Of a DNA stretch of 64,000 nt, positions 1 through 11,620 are shown piece by piece. The notes under the pieces are model-generated. The model was given only the letters and a program-made list of their open reading frames with translations, was not told the DNA's origin and made no database searches. The stretch is taken from NCBI RefSeq assembly GCF_026262505.1, contig NC_067208.1, forward strand, positions 7,573,962 through 7,637,961. Reading direction: 5' to 3'. The DNA is from Trichomonas vaginalis G3. Its lineage: Eukaryota > Parabasalia > Trichomonadida > Trichomonadidae. The stretch's first letter is position 1; each line of letters opens with the position of its first letter. Position numbers and translations under genes: made by a program.

Positions 1-853
1 TCTCTTACAAAATTTTCAAGATCATCTGGACTCGCGAATTCGCGCCTTCAGCTCTCTTTTTTAGCGTGCCGAATAAATAAAAGTCAGAGGGTTGCAATAT
101 CAGGTGAATTAAATTGGGTTTGGAACAATTTTGACATTGTTTTCCACACCAGTTAATTCATTACCTTATGGACTTTTTGTGAACTCTTTGAATTATCAAA
201 ATGAATTGCAAACTTTTGTTTTTGTTTGTTTGGATTTCTCAAACTCATTCAGAATTGATAATTTGAGTAAGAACATTGTCAATTAGATACTGAGCATTCA
301 TCGTATTATGGTTTTTGAAGCAATATCAATTGCGATGATGCCATTCACACCCCAAAAAACCGACAACAACATCATCATTGGTGTGTCAATTTTTTCTTCG
401 GAATGTTTGCGGATTTTCATCCTTCGGGATCCACATGATTTTGGCTTCTGTTGCATATTGAAACCAAGACTCGTCCCCTGTTACTAAGAGCTGAAACTTC
501 TTGGATTGATACGCACACCAATATAGAGAGGAGCTCTTTCGAAGATTGGACTCTAGATTTTTTTTGAACTGAATTAAGGTTGTGCGGAACCCAACGTGTT
601 ACGCTAGTTTGTAGTTCAAATAATTGGCAGATAATAACGACTGTTGTACGTGGTATCTTTGTCATCTCCTCTATCCTTCTGAGTGATGCTCTTGGTCTTC
701 ATCTAGCGCTTGAAGAATTGCTTTGATTTTTCTTTGATCCGGCGATTTTTTGTCAATTTTTATGATGGGCGCCTTTTTGTTCATGAAGTGATACATCCTA
801 ACATGATACGTTACGAGTAATAGTAGGAGCATCATACCGAAGCATTTTACCAA
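1..853 (-). pseudogene. mariner-type transposase remnant, cut by window edge
   Basis: Read on the minus strand in shifting frames, this is a Tc1/mariner-family transposase that would have cut and pasted its own element at TA sites. Seen: an N-terminal charged segment near 671-800, the mariner signature WVPHNL followed by QKKSRV near 540-600, then VTGDESWFQY (first catalytic Asp codon 473-475), HFDNSKS (second Asp codon 195-197) and QPSDFYLFG (third Asp codon 83-85). Second-to-third Asp spacing is about 37 codons with an indel, compatible with the DD34D of mariners. Several frameshifts and stops break it, so it is inactive. The C-terminus and 3' terminal repeat lie outside the window. Mariners (Tvmar) are known in T. 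vaginalis; the exact family is inferred. I found no convincing terminal repeat at 850-1070. Confidence 0.8.
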
Positions 854-1235
854 TGTCTCGTAGATTTTTTAACAGTCTTTGCATTTTTTTGCAATGAGCG
901 AGGAGTTTTCTTTATGATTCATTAAAAAAATGAAAAACTCCCGCCAAAATTTCCACGCGAAACCGCCTCTTGTCTCAAAATTCATTTTATATCCCGGCAT
1001 GGCGCCAAAATACAACATACTCATCAATATACATATATTCATTATTTTTTATTATATATTATAATCAGCATTATATCTCCTTTAATAGTCTCATATAGAG
1101 CGCTGTGCTAAACGCACCTTTGGACACCCCTATAGAATGCATTGGAAAATTCATCAGATGCACGGCAATACTGCACAAGAAGATCAATAGTATTTGCAGC
1201 AGTCGTTTCATCTCTCTCGAGGAGATGGACCGTAA
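854..1235. other. intergenic, no gene recognised
   Basis: AT-rich spacer between the mariner remnant and the fold-back element. It includes the likely outer part of the mariner element (890-1000, with short inverted motifs such as TTCATT..AAATGAA) but no clear end or target duplication. Short open frames on both strands here are mutually overlapping and unconvincing. Confidence 0.5.
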
Positions 1236-1988
1236 TAAACAGAAATTCATCAAAAGTGACAGCTCTCAATTTTTGACATTTGTAAATTCTAAATTGAACG
1301 AGAAAAATGAAATAATACTAAGCATAATACATATATTCTAAGATTAATTATAATTAGGAAAAGTTAGTTTGAGAGTACTTTTCATAGGCATAAGAATGAA
1401 ATCTTCTGAAAAAATCAATATCACATAAACTCATATTATTTTCTAATATATAAACTATTTTATATAAAAATCAAATTCAATGATCTTAAAAGCGAAGGAT
1501 AAACCTCAAAATTTACGAATATAATGAGTGGGAATATAATGCTTATCTATCATAAAACCATATGAAATCTCAATTTATTTTCATATTCAAATGGACTGAG
1601 TGTTATAACATTTAAACATTTTTGCTAATTGTCGTCAAAAAATTAGCGTAAAGCAAAAATTGATGATTTCATATGGTTTTTATGATAGATAAGCATTATA
1701 TTCCCACTCATTATATTCGTAAATTTGAGGTTTATCCTTCGCTTTTAAAGATCATTGAATTTGAATTTTTATATAAATAGTTATTATTTAGAAATAATAT
1801 GAGTTTATGTGATATTATTTTTCAGAAGATTTTGTGTTCTTCTTCAAAATTTTATTTTTTTATTAAAAAGAATCTTTACAAAATATACATTTACTTTAAT
1901 TAATATTTAAAAACGTGCTCTTATCAAAAGTTCCAAAAATCAATATTTTAGCTTTTCTGAGGTGTCACTTTTGATGAATTTCTGTTTA
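1236..1988. mobile_element. fold-back (palindromic) repeat element with perfect 25-bp ends
   Basis: The outermost 25 bases (1236-1260, starting TAAACAGAAATTCATC) recur perfectly as the reverse complement at 1964-1988. Inside, a long inverted repeat of about 180 bp (arms near 1386-1575 and 1655-1840) flanks a short centre with GCTAATTGTCGTC. A further copy of one half lies at 11205-11620. No coding capacity is seen: the short open frames overlap the arms. This fits a non-autonomous fold-back or MITE-type DNA element. The flanks just outside the perfect ends are still loosely alike, so the true boundary may be a few bases further out. No family name can be given. Confidence 0.65.
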
Positions 1989-1994
1989 CATACA

Positions 1995-2985
1995 GGACAA
2001 CTCGTAACTGGATAGAATATGATGAAAAGACAAGCAAGGCAAACTCCAAGAGATATCGTAATGGACCAAGAACATCTTTGTATTGCATCCTTTAACCAGC
2101 GGAGTTTTGGTTATGTCAGCTTTTTCAACGTTCAGTCATAATGCATGACAAGCCATAAAATGATATCAAAATTCACTTGTCCATCTGTTTTTTATACGTA
2201 GAGTGGACATTCAACTTTGAAGTAACAACGAACAGGCTTAGAGCGGAGAAAAAGTGAAATCTTATTCAGATTTTCAAAATACTGGAATTCATGTTCCATT
2301 GAATAGTCTTCAACAAATACTTAACTGACCAAGGAAAGGGTATGCGCTGCACAAGGATTCTGAGAAATCCGTCTGTTTTGAACAAAATTGTGATCACATA
2401 GCAAGGACTTGAGCAAGCAAGTTGTCAGTTACAACGGTTCCCAAGTTTTATTCCATTGAGGCCAACATTCGCAGAGCATCAACGAATGGCACGATCATAA
2501 GAATCTGTTGTTCGCGTCAAAGCCGGTCTTATCACCAACGGAAAAGGATAACCATGATGTACCGATGGTATAAATCATTAAGTCAAGAGTCGGCCTACCA
2601 CATGCAGTCCCAGCATCATTAAGAGGGATACAGTATGGTCGAAGTAATCTGATAGACTTTTTTTTGGCTGCTTCTTTGGAATCTTGCAAAAATTTTTTGT
2701 AAGTTTGAGCTCGGTTTATAAGACTTGATTATATCATTAATTTGATCCTTCTTCTTCAATGTCATTCCTACTTCAAGAATGATTTCCACAGAAGATCACG
2801 GAATGTATCAGAAAGATATAGCATTAAAGGAAATTTGTTACAACCAATAAAAATCTCAATAGCTTGAAGAACTTCTCTTTTGAAGTGAGAACTTTATCAA
2901 AATCGATAAGTTTTGTATAATAAGCAAGTGTGGTCTGCTATTAATTTATTATCATTGTAGGATTACTAAATAAAATTGATGTAGA
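1995..2985 (-). pseudogene. possible decayed transposase-like gene
   Basis: Minus-strand reading with shifts between frames gives protein-like stretches: one around 2495-2700 (charged segment, then RPYCIPLNDAGTACGRPTLDL) and one around 2390-2440 (VVTDNLLAQVLAM). A D-x-GT..GRP..D block followed by a TDN..AQV..A block resembles the DUF659/hAT-like transposase core, but this is from memory of the family and no catalytic triad can be assigned. The segment ends where the neighbouring viral element copy begins, near 2985. Stops and shifts throughout make it non-functional, or very poorly sequenced. It could also be a decayed host gene. Confidence 0.3.
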
Positions 2986-3407
2986 CCAATTGATACCATT
3001 TCAATAGTTTGCCCCATGTTACTGTTTGAACTAAGTCAGAGTTAGAATATATCTATATCCATGAAAACTTTCTGGAGCATATTGGTATCCGACATAGAAA
3101 ATCCATTGCAACCTTTCTTGTCAGACAAACTTGGCAGAAGTTTTATTTCAATGTCTTGTTCACGTAATAAGAAAGAGTTGTCAATAAGAAATTTATATGA
3201 AACCTGTCGCAAGCAATATCTACTGTTGTTGAAGAGACCTTCTCCAAACTCACCTACGTTTCCATAAGAACAGCAGTTTTGTATATTCGTAAGTTCCAGG
3301 AACTATTTCTGACCTTCTAATGGCATTGTCGCATTCGTTATACCTTCGGAAACATTTCCATTCATAGCATCCAAAACTGTTGGCGTTATATTCTGAGCGG
3401 CGTACAT
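2986..3407 (-). pseudogene. major capsid protein gene, 5' fragment
   Basis: The start codon at 3407-3405 and the following codons reproduce the N-terminus of the intact 535-residue capsid candidate at 57571 (MYAAQNITPTVLDAMNG and onward), with small indels. The fragment ends near 2985, about 140 codons in, where the element copy is truncated. It cannot make a full double-jelly-roll capsid protein. It lies 32 bp downstream of the large structural gene remnant, the same order and spacing as in the intact copy, so the two genes probably form one transcriptional block in the virus. Confidence 0.8.
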
Positions 3408-3439
3408 TTCATATGAGTAAAAATATAGAATAGTTGGAT

Positions 3440-6400
3440 TTATATGTCATAATAGAACCCACTCCGACCAAGCTTTACTTTCTTCCTGACTGAGTTTTTA
3501 ACTCTTCTTTTTCCTTCATTTGCCCTCTGCTTGAAGTTGTTGCATCTTGCATTATGTTCATCTAGTATGTTGCAAATTTCCATGTCCTTTTTGCCTTTTG
3601 GCTCTGGTCGCCATCTCAGGTAACCTATATCCTAGAAAGAGTTTGTCATAGTTGTATTTGAGTCTTCGCGTATTGTTTGCATGACTTTTCCTGAGTTTCC
3701 GGTTCAAGCTCTTCAAAACAGTGCCTGTCCATATGGAATAAGCTCGTTTCCAAATATATGTTTTTGTAGCCATTCTGGTTTTCTTTCCATGTTACCAACT
3801 ATATCTTTTGTGAATGGGAAAGCTTTTACCCAATCTTTCAGTCTTGCGTCGTTTATTTCTGTAGTTGGTTTTATTTTGTCAAGGAACATGTTTTTCAATA
3901 CTAACATTTCATTTGGTACTGTCCATTTGAGTTTTCTTAAATATTCATCCCTTCTCATTTCATTGTCTGCAAAGTAAGTTTTTATGACATTTTGCAAACT
4001 TTCATTTGCAAGGTCATGTACAATAGGTTCTCTTCCTTCTGTCTCCCTAACTTTCTTTCTAAACTCTTCACCAAATATACCATCTTTATGGTTCTGTGTA
4101 GTTCTTTTGAGATAAATGTTCTAGACGTCAGGTGTTATATTTCCATCAGCCATGTTCATTTCATACTGGTCCAAAATATCTGCATCTTTCATATCTTTCA
4201 ATGGCATTAAAGCCGCGCTGAAAAACCAGCTATATCTGGTTCACCATTGACTTCCATTGCGTCTACAACTTCTTGGAATTGTGGTTGTAAGTTTATGAAC
4301 CACACTATCCGGGTTAGCTTTATGACCGCCATCTCATTGTAGTTCTCCATCGTCTGCAGAAACAAAAGTAGGTTTGTTTCCATCTTGGTTAGGTTCTGAA
4401 TGAACTTTAAACAATGTTTCATTTCTATATGTTTTCTTGAAATTTAACCTTTTATTTCACCGAGTTCATCCGAAGATTGAACGTTAAATGCTCGTAAGTA
4501 AAAAGGGTTGTTGTATTTGTGTACATTTTCTTTCAGTACTTCCATTCTATGCTGAATATTTTCATCTGGTGTTGGAGTCTTTTTGTATGTCGGCAAACAT
4601 TTTTCGATATTCTTCTACTATGTCAGCCGAATCTTTCTTAGACTCTTGGAAAGATTCCATATTCACCTCATGCCTTGTTGAGGGTCAAGATTTTTTCGGC
4701 TGTTCCAAACTTCATCTAGTTCTGTGAAGTTAGTTTCCAAAGGAAGGACTTGTTCGTTTCCTTCAGGCTCTCTACTAGCTTGTTGTTGCTGAACTATTTC
4801 TTCCATGTCTGGTTGTATCTGAAACTTCTTCCTGTGGAGTTTCTTGTACCTCATCTGCTGCATTTCATATATTCCGAGACCGTTTCAACAATTTCCCTAT
4901 CTACGTCATCCGCATTCATAAGCTTTTGTTCTTTCGTTCCGTCTCTATTTTTACGCGTTTCATGACGAAAGTTGAATTGTCATTTAGCTCTGACATCAAA
5001 TATCTCGGAGTAAATTCGTTCATGTCATTTGGATGATATGCTATTAAATCATATCTCTTAGCGAGCTTGTATTTTCCAGGTTTGAGATTATATCCGTTTT
5101 GGTGCTGAGCATAAAGCTAAATAGGTTCGGGTCAGTATTTCCTTCCTTGAACTTCCAATAGCTTCTTTATATCTGTCACTAAAGTCAATACTATCTGGGA
5201 AACCACACCTCTTCTTTAAGCATTTTTAAGAATTCTTGGTTTCCTTGTTCTCTACTTCTTTTATTGTCCTTGCTCTGTTTTGTGGTTGTTGTTTGTGCTG
5301 GTTGTGGAGGTTGTTGTTGTGCAGGGTTTTGAACTGTTGGTTGTTGTGCTGGTTGTGGAGGTGGTTGTTGTGCAGGTTTTTGAACTGTTGGTTGTTGTGC
5401 TGGTTTTGGTGCATGCCTGTGTCTGTGTCATGTGACGATGTAAATGTCATAGGTAGTCCTGTGGCAGGTGCTTCTCTTGGAGGTTTTGGTGGTATATAAA
5501 TTCCACCAGCTGGCACATATGTTTCCATCTGCAGCGTAATGTCCTACCTGACTTTTCGTTCTTAAGAAAGCATTTACTAGGTCTGTTTTGGTCTGTTGTA
5601 ACTCTTTTTCTTGACTTTCCACAACAGTTGCTCTAACGGCGTCATAGGCACTTTGAACTGCCTGTCTCGTTGCTGCATCTGTTATTTTCGTCATATTTTG
5701 TGCTACTTCTTTTAACTCTTTGTCGAAACCTTCAGACTTCAGTTTCTTCTTTCCAGATGAGAAGTCGTTCACTAGTTTCACCTTACTATAAAGAGGCTTC
5801 GAAGGCGTTCTTAAAGTCAGCATTTGTTAAAGCTTCATTTGAACTGTCTTCATCCGCTTGTATTTTTGTCCTTATTGACCCTATGAGTTGGGCTGCTTTA
5901 GCGTTGGCTTGGGCATCTAACCAGTCATTGTTAGCTTTTTATATATTCTGGCGCTTTTCATTGCCTTTTGCATGGCTGCGTCGTTATTTTTACTTTCTTG
6001 TGCTAAGTTTTCATACTGTACGGTTTGGTTTTGCAACTGTAAAAGTTTTTCTGCCTTTACAGTTGCTTCAACTTCTTTTTTATACTCATCGCTATCCATA
6101 TATGTCTTCAGGCTTTTTGTTTTATCTCTTCATCTTTCAGTACTTTATATCGAGTAGTATGGTTTTTCAAATTTATGACATCTTGTTCCATTTTGCTACT
6201 TCTGTGCTGCTTTTCTGACACTTTTTTCGCATATTCCTCTGTACTTAGTTCTTTCAGTTGTTCTTCTTTCTTCTTTTTCTCTACGTTTAACTCATTGAGT
6301 TTCTTTGTGTGTCTGTCATATTCTAGTTTCTTTTCGTTTTCACCTATTTGCTTCTGTATGTCTATGTTTGACTTTTTGACATCTCTGCTATTTGATTTTT

Positions 6401-6676
6401 GAGTGAACTCAAATTCATTTGACTTTGAGGGTTATATGCTGTTCCGTCTGCAGCTCCACCATAGCCTGCCATTTTCGCTAAAAGTGCCGCTCTTAAACCT
6501 CCACTCTGTGCCCAAACAACTCGGTTTAAAAGCATAGGATTGCTTGACATTTGTTGCAACATAGTGGGGTCATTCAGCATTTGTTGTTGCAACGTGTTTT
6601 GTGGTGTTAGTCTTACTATTGGATGTTTCAATGCTCTCTTCCTCTTACGTATATTCTTACGTAGCTTACGTGGCAT
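3440..6676 (-). pseudogene. large basic repeat protein gene, broken copy
   Basis: Start at 6676 (MPRKLRKNIRKRKR) to a stop at 3440-3442 (FYYDI then stop), matching 54096-57538 of the other copy. Many frameshifts split it, but at two places it keeps a single open frame where the other copy has a one-base shift: around 5070-5110 (GYNLKPGKYKLA) and around 4150-4170 (MNMADGNITPDV). It has lost 86 bp between two GGCAA words near 3525, and carries only about two of the PTVQN-type repeats (near 5320-5400) where the other copy has seven. It is useful mainly as an outgroup for restoring the reading frame by comparison. Its product is described under the other copy. Confidence 0.8.
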
Positions 6677-6825
6677 TTTTAAGTGAAGTTAAAAAGCGGT
6701 TTTTGACAGATGTTTATATGACACTATTTGTTCAGCACAAAAACTACTCGGTCAAAGTGTTGTCAGTTTTGTAAAATAACCGTCCTATCTCCGTGCCTAT
6801 GACGAAGAAGTCTTGAAAATTCAAG

Positions 6826-6875
6826 AGGGTAGAAAAGAGGTTAGAAAAAGAGGTTATATCTAACCTTCTACCCTA
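6826..6875. repeat. inverted repeat in leader of element copy 1
   Basis: GGGTAGAA and GGTTAG on the left pair with CTAACC and TTCTACCC on the right around a short loop. It sits between the tandem array and the large gene, where copy 2 has a different, longer inverted repeat (53834-53930). The role is unknown; a transcriptional or replication signal is possible. Confidence 0.5.
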
Positions 6876-6895
6876 AACATTATTTTTGTCTGATT

Positions 6896-7092
6896 TTACG
6901 AAGAAGTCTTGACAAAACATTTACGAAGAAGTCTTGACAAAACATTTACGAAGAAGTCTTGACAAAACATTTACGAAAGAAGTCTTGACAAACACTTTAC
7001 GAAGAAGTCTTGACAAAAATTTACAGAAGTCTTGACAAAACATTACGAAGAAGTCTTGACAAACATTTACGTATGAAATCTTGACAAAACAT
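6896..7092 (+). repeat. tandem array, about 8 units of 25 bp
   Basis: Units of the form TTACGAAGAAGTCTTGACAA are repeated about eight times with small length changes (22-26 bp), plus one isolated relative at 6797-6816. The array lies between the terminal repeats and the large gene of element copy 1. The equivalent place in copy 2 instead holds two minus-strand reading frames (52828-53822). No coding role is seen. Confidence 0.85.
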
Positions 7093-7159
7093 GAAAACAT
7101 ATATAATTTGTGAAAAGTGAAACATTATATAATGTTTTCGACCAAGAAGACTAACAATT

Positions 7160-7368
7160 TTCCGAATAAAAACTTCATTTATACTAAACATCTTCAGGGC
7201 GTAACGCGCCTGGAAGCCCTCCGAATAAAAACTTCATTTATACTAAACATCTTCGGGGGCTAGAAGGCACGAAGTGCCTGGAAGCCATCCCCCAAGAAAA
7301 AAAAAACTTCATTATACTCATTCATCCTCAGGGCTAGAAGGCACGAAGTGCCTGGAAGCCCCACTACC
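7160..7368 (-). repeat. terminal repeat of element copy 1: three tandem hairpin units
   Basis: Three tandem copies of a unit of about 65-70 bp. Each has a GC-rich hairpin (7195-7212, 7257-7286, 7331-7361) and, between hairpins, the tract CCGAATAAAAACTTCATTTA with ACTAAACATCTTC. Copy 2 has a single unit at 52748-52825. The hairpin stems differ between units but stay self-complementary. The outermost bases, read outward to inward, are AGGTAGTGGGGCTTCC. An AG start is what is reported for Polinton ends. Confidence 0.8.
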
Positions 7369-7392
7369 TTTTTTTTTTTTTTTTTTTTTTTT
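7369..7392. repeat. T-tract (24) at outer end of element copy 1
   Basis: An uninterrupted run of 24 T directly abuts the terminal repeat. The equivalent outer edge of element copy 2 is a run of 15 A (52733-52747) in the same relation to the element. It may be part of the element end or a preferred insertion site. Confidence 0.75.
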
Positions 7393-7936
7393 ACAGCCGT
7401 TTTGCTATGACCTCAATCACTTTTATTTATTATTTTAAATATTATTTAATTTTATTATTTGAATAGGCCAACTTATATTTGAGAAGCTCAATTTGAGACC
7501 ACTTAATACATTGAAATATCATAAATATTGAAATATTAAAAAGTGTATTTCAAAATATTGAAATTATAAAAATTTATAATACTGAAATTGAGACAAATTA
7601 ATAAATTCAATGTGTTTTTTTTGAAATAACTCTCAAATATTATTTTTTTGTTTATTTAATGATGAATAAATATGATTGCTTTAGTCAATCATAAAAACTA
7701 ATTAAGGTTGCAAAAAGTGGGTTACTTTACAAATGCCGGGGAAAAGAATTTATTGGGGGTACAGCCATGTGATATGAAATGATAACGATAAAATGTAATT
7801 GACATGTGATATGATAAAACTTGGTCCATGCCAACAGGTGTTCCTAATGAAATACCTAAAGGATATGTGCCAGTTAAATCTAACTCTCATCATAAAATTG
7901 TTCGATGCGCTACAAAAAATGCAGAAGGAACGCAAT

Positions 7937-7961
7937 NNNNNNNNNNNNNNNNNNNNNNNNN
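7937..7961. other. assembly gap (25 N)
   Basis: Run of N in the sequence. Reading frames crossing it are meaningless. Confidence 0.99.
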
Positions 7962-10900
7962 TTAAGATCTCACTATACATTCCACCAATTTTTTTAGTAT
8001 AGACTACCATTAATAAACTAGTACTTTTTGTCAGATATTACATATACGAAATATAATATTGTAAGAAGATGTTGAAGTAATATTATATATAAGAACGTTT
8101 ACAGTGAGTGTGAGAAGGGTCTGCACTACCAGAGAGAGATCTATATAACTTCAGGAGTGGATTCAACACATATTATTAGAGCTATATACTCAGTTGGTCC
8201 TTCGATGATCTCTAAGGCCGACAACAGGCACAAAAAATATCAAGATACTCCAAATAATTGACGGGGAGTGGAGAGTGATGGGTGAGTGTGCGAGTGAGGT
8301 GGAGGTGGGGATAGAGCGAGAGTGGGGTGCGAGCTGAATGGGTAGAGGTGAGTGTGGGAGTATTGATTAATGGATTTCGATCGATCACATCTAAGAATTG
8401 TGCAGTACTGGTTATCCTTTTAATGATCTTAATATCCATCGTTAATTACTTGCAAATGACTATATATCTAATATGAAACACGTCTCCTTATATGTAAACC
8501 TCACGAAATAGTGTTTTCTTGCACATAACCGCTCAATGCTCGACCTTTTATATTCGTCAGACTTCTATACTTTTGTTAGTTTCAATACTATATCTCCTCT
8601 ACAGTATCCTTATTGATTGTTGCAATATCCGTGCGTCACTCTCATAACTCCTTATCCAAATCCTTCATAAAACCTAGATTTCAGTTCAATCACAAACTAT
8701 TGTTTAATGTGTCGTATAAATGTTATACTAACAAATTCTCTCTCTAAATAAACCTTGAGTTTTCAATAATCATATTCTGGAGTTATTGTCATCTACTGAC
8801 AAACCAAAAACCCTCCATTTCAAAAATCGTCACTCAAACTGATCAGTCGCTCTTTAGTAATTATTCTACTAGATCACACTTCTAAACTTTCCTAGGATAT
8901 TCAAATTGTCAGAGCTCAGAGTCTAATTTATCACTCTATGTTGTATATTTGTGTATAATACACATTATTTTGTTCATCTAACATGAAAATAAGTAAAGTT
9001 CACAACGATCACCATTCGGTCCAATATGGATCATGCAGTTAATTCTACTATTATTAAAACTGCGTAATCATTATTAGTGAAAATAATTTAAAATAGTGTA
9101 ATTGTCACAATGTGATGTTTAGCTCTATTCAATTTTGAGTATTTGATAAACTTATATCGTATTAATATATGCTAATTGATGTATAGACTTTAGGGATTGT
9201 CATCAGTTATGAGATTATAAATTACTACATACGTTACTTCATATAGGATCATGACTGCCAGCAAGTGATGCCTGTCACCCATAGATTTTTTGTAGCGCCA
9301 AAATTATCTAATAATAATTAAATTATCTGTTACATGATGACACATTTGATGATAATCTTATCTACTTCTAAATTATGAAATTGTATCACAACTTTTTATT
9401 ATATCCTCAAGAAAAATATTTTCCATTTTCTTCTAACTAGATCTCTTTATGCTAACATTTTTGAATTTATATACTCTATAATCCTGTTACGATCTCTATA
9501 GATTCTTTCTATTTTTTGCTTTCATAAACTCACAGACCCCTTAATCTGTTATAATTCTTAAAGTAACGCAAACAAAATGATCTTAAATTTCAATATACTT
9601 TTTTTAAGTTTTTATATATCAATGATCCTGAAGTTTATTTGAAATACATCTGATTATATACTCTTAGATAAACTTACAATATTAAATCTATAATAGAAAT
9701 TCTTATTACATTTTTAATATAATAGCCTTCCTAAAAAATCTCAAGTGATTTATAAAAGCATAATTAAAATTAAAATGTTTATGAACATCATTTTGTAAAT
9801 TATGTCCGTGTCTACTTTTATGGTGTGTAGGGTATGCGCCGAAAACACTTGACCATTGGAATCCGTCGATAGCCGAACATATTTTAAAATTTTTCTTTAT
9901 AGTTGTCGCCCAACAAATTCGCCAGTTATTGAGATAAATTTTCTAAAAACTTAAAAAGTAAAGGTACAGTCCTTACAAATCTTGAAATACTTAATTAGGC
10001 GGAATTCAATTTATTTAAATCTGGAAAGATTTTAGAAAACACTCCAATACAATAGGCGTCATGAAATAACATTGTTTTAAGTAAAGGTTCGCTTATAGCG
10101 GTAATTATAAATAGTTATATCTATATAACAAATTAATCCTTAAAAGTGTATACGGCACCGTGACTTTTCAAATTTTACAAAAAAATCATCATAACATAAT
10201 GTGTGCTATAGTGAGGGCGGAGGTCGAGGAGCTTCCAATCAATAATTTATATAGCGCGTGTGTTCACAGATTTATTCAAAATAATTACTGTAGATAACTC
10301 CCAACATTTGATGTTTATTGGTCATTAAGGTTCAGGCGTATAAATGCGTTAAGAAGATTCTAAAGTACGAAAACTCACTACTAAAACATTTGGTATATAA
10401 GAATACATTTATGATTTCGAATTATGCGAGAGTAAAGACTTTATATTCGTGATCTTTAGGATATAGTCCCTCACCCATCATATCACATTTACGAGATATT
10501 AAAAAATCTTTGCCATTATTTAAATTCACACTTTATTAAACATTATATTTCATTTGAATGAGAATATTCTAAAAATTTCAACTTTACTATCTTTCCTATG
10601 CCAACACTATACTCTAAAAAATCATGCATTAATAGATAATGTTTACTGGATTATGTGCATGTGTCCATATTTTCTACTTTTATATCCATTATAGTACTTT
10701 AGAGTAGTCTACACATCCATGAATCGTAGTAAAATATAATAATAACTGAATTTAATATATAGTTATATAACACTTCTTTTTAGGAAGAAGAATTGAAACT
10801 TATATATATATTGACATTTCAGGTTATCTGACCAATTTTATAACGTGGCGGTTGCACAATCCAATTTATTAAATGAAAACTACGAGCTAATCACAATGTA

Positions 10901-11204
10901 ATCTCCACTGTTAACCTCCCTTTGATAGCTTCATAAACTTATTAGAAAGCCTCCATATATTCCACTGCATAATTATTTCTTCTGGTAATTCCAAACTAAA
11001 TCACATTTAGATAGACATTGTTCACCTCTAGATAACTATTCAATTCTCATTAGTAACATCTCACGTATGTAATACTCATCCTACTTTAAGCGCTAGTACT
11101 GCTATTTTTTGAAAATTTTAATCATACCCACTCTGTGATTCATACTATCTTTCGAGGTCTCGCCAATATATAAAGAATTCGAACATCATAAAACTACATT
11201 GATA

Positions 11205-11620
11205 ATATCAATTTTATTTTTCATATTCAAATGGACTGAGTGTTAACATTTAAATTTTTTGCTAATTGTCGTCAAAAATTAGGCGTAAAGCAAAAATTGA
11301 TATTTCATATGGTTTAATAGTAGATAAGCATTATATTCCCACTCCATTATTCGTAAAATGAGGTTTATCTCGTCCTTTAAATCATTGAATTTGATTTTTA
11401 TATAAAATAGTTATATATTAGAAAATAATATGAGTTATGTGATATTATTTTTCAGAAGATTTCATTCTATATGCCTATGAAAGTTACTCTCAAAACTAAC
11501 TTTCCTAATTATAATTAAATCTAGAAATTGTATTATGCTTAGTATTATTTCATTTTTCTCGTTCAATTTAGAAATTAACTAAATGTCAAAAAAGAGCTGT
11601 CACTTGTGAGATTCTGCTTT
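11205..11620 (+). repeat. partial copy of the fold-back element of 1.2-2.0 kb
   Basis: 11215-11465 matches 1580-1840 (same centre with GCTAATTGTCGTC and the same right arm). 11465-11620 matches the reverse complement of about 1241-1395, ending in a degraded version of the 25-bp terminal sequence. Together this is one half of the palindromic element in its other orientation. Sequence quality drops at both ends of the match. Confidence 0.75.

Larger units (their letters stand above)
2986..7392 (-). mobile_element. truncated Maverick/Polinton-like element, copy 1
   Basis: This is a reverse-oriented, truncated relative of the element at 52733-64000. From its outer end (7392) inward it has an A/T tract, three tandem terminal hairpin repeats, a 25-bp tandem array, the large structural gene, and the first 140 or so codons of the capsid gene. 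Similarity to the second copy stops abruptly near 2985, in the codons matching 57972 of the other copy. The helicase and ATPase part is therefore missing. Every gene in it is broken by small indels, which may be decay or uncorrected sequencing error. One 86-bp deletion (see findings) is clearly real rather than a base-calling slip. Confidence 0.85.

Noticed and set aside
5670-6218. Plus-strand hydrophobic frames in element copy 1 and minus-strand ones at 54613-54871
   Set aside because: Opposite-strand shadows of the coiled-coil part of the large structural gene; the Cys/Leu/Phe composition follows from the Glu/Lys codons of the real strand.
6896-7092. CRISPR array
   Set aside because: Units are contiguous with no unique spacers; the genome is eukaryotic.
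8212-8439. 75-codon minus-strand frame
   Set aside because: Ser/Thr/Pro/His-rich reading of a GAGTG-rich patch in noisy sequence; no support.
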